Shown here: positions 57,708 through 64,000 of the stretch, piece by piece
Layout of the letters: every line of letters starts with the position of its first letter
Numbering within the stretch: the first letter of the stretch is position 1
Program-made: the position numbers and the translations under genes
DNA from: Harmothoe impar
Lineage: Eukaryota > Annelida > Polychaeta > Phyllodocida > Polynoidae
Reading direction: 5' to 3'
Assembly: GCA_947462335.1 (NCBI GenBank)
Contig: OX381717.1
Span: 45,799,523 to 45,863,522 of the forward strand
Length of the DNA: 64,000 nucleotides
Notes under the pieces: generated by a model
What the model saw: only the letters and a program-made list of their open reading frames with translations
What the model was told of the DNA's origin: nothing
Databases searched by the model: none

Positions 57708-59894
57708 TGATGATCAAATCTGTAAAATGACAAAAGGTAAGCTCATCAATATAACAGATGAGTGAAATTGATACTGAAATCTGAAGGAGGGCATACATAA
57801 GTTAATACTGCTTTACATAGCTTAACAACCAGGCATACCAAATTCATCATATTTATTTCAACCAATAGTTTTAATCTCATTTGGAATACACATACTGAGA
57901 ATTATGCCTTCAGGATTTCTCAATGATAATAAATCCCTTGTAAAGGTGCATTAAATGTTGTATGCAAGGAAATTATTATAGATTCATCTATATACCATAC
58001 AACATGGACCCTGCATTCATGTAGCAAATATACTACAATAGTTGTATTCCATACATTCCCACAAAATAGAAACAGATGATATAATCTGTCAATTTATACG
58101 GATATCTATCATTTTCCCTTTGGTGTGAAATTTTCTATGAAGCAGCCTGGGTTTACATACCGTAGCCTGGTCCTGTCTGTGTAGAGATGATCATCAACTG
58201 GTCTCTGTGATAATGTGAATCTAACCCACCCCGATGCCATGGGGTAGGACAACCAAATTGTTCCCCATTATTGTTCCAGATCATGCCTATGTGGTTCGCC
58301 TAGTACATGCGGGCTACTATAGTTGGCCCTCTATTATGGACTACCTGGCACTATTACCATAATAAATACCACCAATCAAAGGTTTATGAGTCTATGCGAT
58401 GTATGACCCAGTGTCCAGTAGTGTAGGGCTTTGACACATTGGGCCTTGGGCCTGCCATATTGGGCAGAACACCCCTGATGGCCATGTTCGATTTGACATA
58501 TGTTATCTCGTATCTGCCCCCTTCCACATCCAAGAATAATGGTCACTGATAAAACTGTTAGGGGTGATACCCTGCAACCCATGCCACATTTTAAACACCT
58601 CCCTATTATATTTAAGACATTTAGTATACATGATTAACATGAGGTGGCACCACCCGTTCTTTTCCTTTTTTGACCCTTATTCATTTATTGTTGGTAATAT
58701 TATAGTATTATATCAGGGGCTCTGCCCCTGAACCCCCTTTTCTCACTTTCTTTTTTTTCTTTCTTTTTCGAAACTGATATCAAACACAACTATAGAAAAC
58801 TGTGCCAGGTATAATAAAATGGAGCCACCTGGTGTTTGCAATCTTGAATTTAAGATTGCACATTTACTATGTAATATGCATGGGTCCAAGAATATTCATG
58901 TATAATATTATATTACAGAATAGGCACTGCATCTATGTAAAAAAATAACTACTATAGTTGTATTCCATACATCCCAACACAATAGAAACAAAAGATATAA
59001 TTTGTCAATGTCTATGAATGTCTATTATAAGATAAATTAACTATTTGGTGTATTTTCTATGAGGCAACCTGGGATTACATGCCATGGTCTGTGTTGAGAT
59101 GATTGTCTACTGATCTCTGTGATAATGTGAACACCATGATGTGAAGTAGGACAAAATGATGCTCCTCACATTTATGATTGGTGATTGTACCAGATCATGC
59201 CTATGTGGTTTGCCTAATGCTAGTTGTATATACTGGGCCCTATAACCAGCCCTATCGAATGCTTACGACCAAGGGTCATAATTATGACTAGGGTCCATAA
59301 CACCCATCAAATGTGTATGTGTGAATCTAATGTATGATCAAGTGTCTGGTATTACAGTAAATCTAGCCAAAAACAAGTGGGCCATCAAGGAGAAAGGGTG
59401 CTCTCCGCATGATTTTTAGTACTGGATTCGGTCAGCAGGGGCCTACAATGGACAGAAATGTGTAAATAGGACAACAATTCCCATTAATGGTTTTCTCTAA
59501 ATCAATCTATTCTTTTTTAGACCTTTCCAATTGATAGAAAGGATCGCAAGGATTACTACACTGAAACAGAACTTGAATAGCATTTTTTCAGTATCCAAAC
59601 TAACACCAGAAGTTTGAAAGGTTTGGCCAGTTGTCAATTAGATTTTACATGATTATGCTCTCATATACTTGTAGTCTAGATTGATGTTTATAAAAATGGA
59701 GGGAGGACAAAAGGTTATCTGCAAAAGAAACACCAATCTAAATGATTTGCTTTTATTGTACACAATTGTACACAATTAACGTGCACTGTATTTCAAATTC
59801 ATTGCATAGGTATATATAGGTACCTTTTTCATCCTCATGGCAAATGCAGTACTGACATTTCAACAATGAATAGTCCCTTGATTAAAAGGTGCAT
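57708..59894. other. Upstream region of the LDLa gene with a diverged direct duplication
   Basis: 58020-58235 and 58925-59135 share order and sequence (ATAGTTGTATTCCATACAT, TCTCTGTGATAATGTGAA) about 905 bp apart, as if the promoter side of the gene was duplicated. 59675-59745 resembles 56370-56430, the 3' flanks of the two LDLa genes. A C/G phrase near 58716 is shared with 49330. No extra exon was found. Confidence 0.5.
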
Positions 59895-60631
59895 TTAGGT
59901 ACACTTAGATTCATCCTCACCACTTGAACAGTCATTCTCACTGTCGCATAGCCAGGACTTCATAATGCATTGGTTATCAACGCATGCAAACTGATTTCTA
60001 CTACAGACCGGTTCAGGGCAGTTCACTTCATCTGAATTATCACCACAATCATTGTCATAATCACACACCTTTCTTGTGCTGATACAATTCTCATTAGCAC
60101 ATGTGAATTCAGTTGCACCACACGTTGGGGTAGGAGTGGTGGTAGTCAAGCAATCAACCTCATCTGAACCGTCTCCACAGTCATTGTCTCCGTCACATTT
60201 CCAACCACCATTCACACACTTCCCATTGGTACATGTGAATGTGCCAGCAGGGCATGTTGGGGGAGCTTACGTTGCACAGTCTGCCTCATCAGAATTGTCT
60301 CCACAATCGTTGTCTCCATCACATACCCAAATATTCTGCAGACAGCTTCCACTGATTACACATGTGAACATGCCTTCAGGACAAGGACAGCCATGCTCAT
60401 CGGAACCATCTCCACAATCGTTGTCTCCATCACATACCCAACTTCCATGTAGACACCTCACACTGTTTCCACATTTGAACATGCCTGTAGGACACGTACA
60501 GTTTTGTTCATCGGAACCATCAGAGCAGTCATTATCATTATCACACTTCCAAAGTAATCTTATACACTCAGAATTGGCACATTGAAATTGTTCTGGTGTG
60601 CATGTAGATGGGGAAATAGTAGTCTCAGGTC
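59895..60631 (-). pseudogene. LDL-receptor class A repeat gene with an in-frame stop
   Basis: One minus-strand exon follows acceptor CTCCCCAG at phase 1, like the last exon of the neighbouring gene. It encodes six LDLa repeats. After the third, a TAA at 60267-60269 interrupts the frame where the neighbour has Pro-Ala codons (ACGCCAGCT versus ACGTAAGCT). The remaining three repeats stay open to the normal stop. The leader and second exons are not found up to 60912, where an LTR retrotransposon begins, so they are lost or lie beyond it. A truncated but expressed protein is possible. A tiny intron using the new GTAAGC is unlikely. Confidence 0.7.
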
Positions 60632-60912
60632 CTGGGGAGAAAAACAGTCAATAGATCAATACATTTGTGATAAATAATTTAATTTAAAGTGATATGAATA
60701 ATATCGTCGCCTCAGTATACCAAGGTCGTAAGTGAAAAATTCATGTTTTGAGATATAAGCAAATTAAGAAAAATAAATATGATCTTTGGGCTGTAATTTC
60801 TAAAATACATGGTATATTGCCCCAGACATCATCCTACATGACTTGTAATCAACAAAAACTAAAAACTAATTATATGAATGATACTAAAATATCCTTCCTA
60901 ATTCCTTAGTTA
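60632..60912. other. Intron remnant next to the retrotransposon
   Basis: The first 60 bp (GAAAAACAGTCAATAGAT and onward) match the corresponding intron of the intact LDLa gene. The rest is AT-rich and unmatched. Confidence 0.5.
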
Positions 60913-61191
60913 TGTAACGGGTTGACTACAAAGTCTAACTGTTATTGTTGTATATCTATTGTATGTTGTATGATGTAAGACAACACGGTTCTATTGTGTT
61001 TAATAACTGTTTTATTCATCTAACTAGTGTCGTCGGTTCGTTACATACACCGACTCCTCTAGTTCGGTTATCTATACGGTAGTGTACCGGTACCACCTTC
61101 GGTTACCGTCGGTAGTTGTTACATAAGCATTTTACATAACTAAACCTAACAGGTGGCGCTGCTAGTACGGTCACGTGGCTATGCAGCGCTG

Positions 61192-61199
61192 TATATAAG
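61192..61199 (+). promoter_or_regulatory. LTR TATA box
   Basis: TATATAAG lies about 180 bp upstream of the LTR poly(A) signal. Confidence 0.6.
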
Positions 61200-61373
61200 A
61201 CGGCTACTTCTCCATTGGAAGTCAGTCAGGTTTGGGACTGTCGTGACATGACCACCCTGTGCTCACGGGCTTAACTCTATGCTATAGGGTTGCCCCACTG
61301 TATTATATATCTGTTCTGATCTTGTATATCCGCTGGTTATACTTGTACTATAATACACAAGAGTTACCTTTAC

Positions 61374-61379
61374 AATAAA
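61374..61379 (+). promoter_or_regulatory. LTR poly(A) signal
   Basis: AATAAA 57 bp before the LTR end. Confidence 0.6.
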
Positions 61380-61460
61380 GTCGCCGTATATTAAAGTCTA
61401 ATTTACCTTGTCTGGTTTTTGTACTCAAGTGTTACATACGTAGTAAGAGACCAACTACAT

Positions 61461-61478
61461 TGGTGCCGTGACCACTTG
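61461..61478 (+). other. Candidate primer-binding site
   Basis: TGGTGCCGTGACCACTTG starts with TGG, complementary to a tRNA 3' CCA. It lies 24 bp after the LTR, farther than usual. The tRNA is not assigned. Confidence 0.4.
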
Positions 61479-61521
61479 ATCGAACCGACCATTGATAGGG
61501 TATTAAATAGACTTACAGTAT

Positions 61522-63675
61522 ATGGATTACCTATACGATTTTGTCAGCTCGTTCAGCGGCAGGACTAAAACCCCTGCTGAGGAACGTGAAGAAGCCGTAC
61601 AGAATGTACGCTTCTTCACAGGCAAATCAAATAGGGGGGAGAGCCGGGCAGCCTTGGAGGTGCCCGGTGACGACCTCTCCCAAGAAGCAATAGGTGATCC
61701 TATTGTGGAAGCCTTTACCAGAGGAGAGGATGGAGAGCAATCTCCAATCCCGGGACCCTTTGATATAAGCTCCAGGAGATCGTTGGACTCCCTTTCCACG
61801 AATCTTTTCTGTCCTGAGGGTCAGAAAATACCGGGTAGAGAGACTAAAACTCTCGGCCCAGCTGCCTTCGGTTCTACACCGACGGTAGCAGATCCTTCAT
61901 TGGATCCAGACACGTCGGTTTTCTCTGATGGTGCCACTCCTACACCGAACGGTATGGGGGGTGGCGGGCTATCAAAGAAGACTAATGTGGCAACAGAAGC
62001 TCCTGGTAAGGGGTATCCGCCAGTAGTAGATGAGCCATCCAGTTTACCACTGGATGGGGACCTACTAGCTGCCATGGGTATCCCCACCAGGAAAACTGAG
62101 TTGCATGAACTCGCGGAAGCCCGGAAGGAACTTGCTTCCATCAATCAAACTAGGAAGTTATTCCTAAGGGAGGTTGATGAGAAGAAAAAGTTCCTGCTGG
62201 AACTCCAGAGCGAGATGGCTTCCCACAAGGTGGAGGTTGACAAACTTTTGCACCAGAGGGTGTCTGGCGAATGTGAGGTTGCAAGCTTAAATTCCTTGGG
62301 AAAGGATTTGAGCACGCAGCTCCACTTAGCCAGACAAGACCTCGCAAGCTTAAGGCAAGTCAATCATGACCTGAAGACGAAGTCGGAGCAAGTACCACCA
62401 CCTACCACGGTGGTACCTCCAGTCATACCCGTACCCAAAGTGTACACGACAGTGACACCTTCAAGTGTCCCGCCGCTAGTACACACCACGGTAACAGGTA
62501 TGACACCTCAGATGGGGGCTAGCTATCTACAGACTCCGGTCTGTGGTGGCGCCTTTGGAGGCACGGCAACACCTCCAGGGTACACCCACCCATCTACTGG
62601 TTCAACGATGTTGAACCAACAGCAGACCTTGGTCTCAGTTCCAGTACCGAAACCCAGAGCTAGACAGGGCTTAACTCCTGTCCAGCGGGCTAAGTACGAC
62701 CGGAACCCGGCTATTGAGAAGCTGGGGACAGACATCGTCCCGCGGGACATCGATGAACTGGATGAACGGTATGCTCCTTTCAACTTTGGGGAGATCAAAC
62801 ATCCTGATGCAGCCCGTCAAAAGGCCATCGATATTCCGCCTTTCACAGGGTCGCCACCCTGGAGAAAGTACAAAGTTCGGTTCAAGGCTATTGTGGAGAG
62901 CAATCGCTGGAACAATCAGCAAGCGCTGGTTGCTCTGAAGCAGGCACTCTGCAACGGGCCAGGTGAACCAGCCCTTTTGGCGTTCGAGAGAGTGAAGATC
63001 AAGACATTGAGCTCACTTGAAGAAACAGCTGAATGGGCGATTGGGAAGATTGGTGAGCATGACCCAAGGACTCAGCTGCTCAAACGTGTCCAACGAAAGG
63101 ACGAGCATCTGAGATCCTACGGATTTGCTCTACAAGAACTGATATCCGAGTGTTATCAGGGATGTAGACCTGACACCCCCACTGTCATCCAGGAGTTAAC
63201 CTCCAGGTTTGTCAATGGAGTCAGAGACACCAATCTCCAGGCATATCTGCGGGAGAAATGGCAGCCGGACTTATCTCTAGCTGACCTTTTTGACCATGCA
63301 GATGTGTATGACACCAAACAGGCTGTTTTTCCTAGTGGAGGAGTGTCGGCAACTCCATCTGTAGCCCCGAAAGGAGCTCAGGTGGTAGAGGCCGCCACAA
63401 AACCACCTAAGAAAAAACAGCCCGCCTCCGAGGAGGTGGCGGCAGTAATGCCTGACAGGGACATGGAAAAGATGATTGAGGGTTTGTTGCGGAAGCACTT
63501 GGAAAAGAGCTCTGCGTCCACTTCTGATTCTGGATCTGGAAAGAGAAGGAAAAAGAAGAAAAAGGACACGAAACCTCAGCCATGTAGACGCTGTCAAAAG
63601 ATGGGTCATTGGGCTAGCGAATGCAAAGCCCCTGCACCCGTCGCTGCTAAAACCGAAAAGGAGACGGAAAACTGA
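61522..63675 (+). CDS. gag: Gag protein of a Ty3/Gypsy-type LTR retrotransposon
   Basis: Encodes 717 residues, intact, starting 85 bp after the LTR at the first ATG of the long frame. Layout: acidic, Pro/Ser-rich N-terminus (1-185); coiled coil (about 192-290); Pro/Thr-rich linker (291-380); a capsid-like retrotransposon gag region (about 400-600; PPFTGSPPWRKYKVRFKAI start); Lys-rich tract (629-632 and 674-682); one CCHC zinc knuckle (Cys688, Cys691, His696, Cys701). Gag packages element RNA into particles in the cytoplasm. The uninterrupted frame suggests a recent insertion. The N-terminal coiled coil makes it longer than most Gypsy Gags. Clade not assigned; BEL/Pao is less likely given the capsid pattern. 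Confidence 0.85.
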   Translation: MDYLYDFVSSFSGRTKTPAEEREEAVQNVRFFTGKSNRGESRAALEVPGDDLSQEAIGDPIVEAFTRGEDGEQSPIPGPFDISSRRSLDSLSTNLFCPEGQKIPGRETKTLGPAAFGSTPTVADPSLDPDTSVFSDGATPTPNGMGGGGLSKKTNVATEAPGKGYPPVVDEPSSLPLDGDLLAAMGIPTRKTELHELAEARKELASINQTRKLFLREVDEKKKFLLELQSEMASHKVEVDKLLHQRVSGECEVASLNSLGKDLSTQLHLARQDLASLRQVNHDLKTKSEQVPPPTTVVPPVIPVPKVYTTVTPSSVPPLVHTTVTGMTPQMGASYLQTPVCGGAFGGTATPPGYTHPSTGSTMLNQQQTLVSVPVPKPRARQGLTPVQRAKYDRNPAIEKLGTDIVPRDIDELDERYAPFNFGEIKHPDAARQKAIDIPPFTGSPPWRKYKVRFKAIVESNRWNNQQALVALKQALCNGPGEPALLAFERVKIKTLSSLEETAEWAIGKIGEHDPRTQLLKRVQRKDEHLRSYGFALQELISECYQGCRPDTPTVIQELTSRFVNGVRDTNLQAYLREKWQPDLSLADLFDHADVYDTKQAVFPSGGVSATPSVAPKGAQVVEAATKPPKKKQPASEEVAAVMPDRDMEKMIEGLLRKHLEKSSASTSDSGSGKRRKKKKKDTKPQPCRRCQKMGHWASECKAPAPVAAKTEKETEN

Positions 63676-64000
63676 ATGGGGCCCATGCTCTTGGCAAGGA
63701 TGGCGCCCCCACAGTTAGCCATGCCTGTAAGGGATTAGTAGACGGTGTTAACTCTTCCATGAACCAAGGCCGCGCAGATGCAGAAGGGTCTGTACAACCT
63801 GTAAGCGTCTGGCAAGGCGGGGCTGGCAAGGACAAACGGAATCCGGAGGATTCTGTAGTCGCTGGCTTAGAGGAGTCTTGGTTAGAATCAATTGCCCAGA
63901 GCAGTGTGATTCAAGACTCCCCGAGCGACCCGTGTTGGGATTATCTCCTGACAAAAGGGGTTGCTATGGATGGAGGGGGAAGCCCGATGCTGACCTCTGA
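63651..64000 (+). CDS. Start of the second (Pol-type) frame, partial
   Basis: The frame one base back from Gag is open from 63651 to the window end and overlaps the Gag terminus by 25 bp. That fits expression as Gag-Pol by -1 frameshifting. The 116 codons visible are Gly/Ser/Asp-rich with no protease DSG/DTG motif yet. No canonical slippery heptamer is visible; GGAAAAC just before the Gag stop is only a partial fit. Pol identity rests on position. Confidence 0.45.

Larger units (their letters stand above)
60913..61436 (+). mobile_element. 5' LTR of a retrotransposon
   Basis: Bounded by TGTAACGG and GTGTTACA (short inverted ends TGTAAC/GTTACA), 524 bp. It holds a TATA box and a poly(A) signal in the expected order. 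A diverged relative stands alone at 15363-15865. The 3' LTR is outside the window, so the target duplication cannot be checked. Confidence 0.8.

Overview
The window is nuclear DNA of a multicellular animal. It shows spliced genes with GT-AG introns, a rhodopsin-like 7TM receptor pair, secreted LDL-receptor class A repeat proteins, polyadenylation signals, an LTR retrotransposon and many non-autonomous repeats. Nothing bacterial is present. An invertebrate, possibly a deuterostome such as a lancelet, fits the single-exon receptor coding regions, the frequent G/C homopolymers and the dense small DNA elements. I cannot prove the taxon from sequence alone.

Layout. 1-6.4 kb holds repeats and unannotated DNA. 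6.5-10.4 kb is receptor locus A: a TATA box, a 5' exon, an intron, a 7TM coding exon at 8597-9613 and a poly(A) signal. 10.4-25 kb has no convincing intact gene. It holds a gag-like remnant, a solo LTR, two foldback elements packed with a 15-bp palindrome, two TIR elements carrying tRNA-like modules, a 900-bp inverted repeat and several 17-bp minisatellites. 25.7-28.7 kb is a two-exon gene for an unrecognised 876-residue multi-pass membrane protein. 29-38.6 kb is again repeat-rich, with several TIR elements. 38.7-44 kb is receptor locus B, a diverged duplicate of locus A with its coding exon at 41650-42672. 44-49.5 kb holds more TIR and foldback elements and an expanded 23-bp minisatellite. 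49.9-54.2 kb is a 1.96-kb segment present twice in direct orientation. 56.6-60.6 kb carries two minus-strand LDLa genes: one intact over three exons, the other carrying a stop codon and no visible leader exons. 60.9 kb to the end is the 5' half of an LTR retrotransposon (LTR, candidate primer-binding site, Gag, start of a second reading frame). It lies just beyond the first visible exon of the damaged LDLa gene.

The genes do not form a pathway. The receptor and LDLa pairs are local duplications, and the third locus is a single gene. The strongest oddities are the non-coding elements. Several unrelated families share one design: a TIR or foldback pair, no coding capacity, and one short motif (a palindrome, a 17-mer, or a terminal 10-14-mer) repeated inside. 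I did all comparisons by eye, so percent identities and exact edges are approximate.
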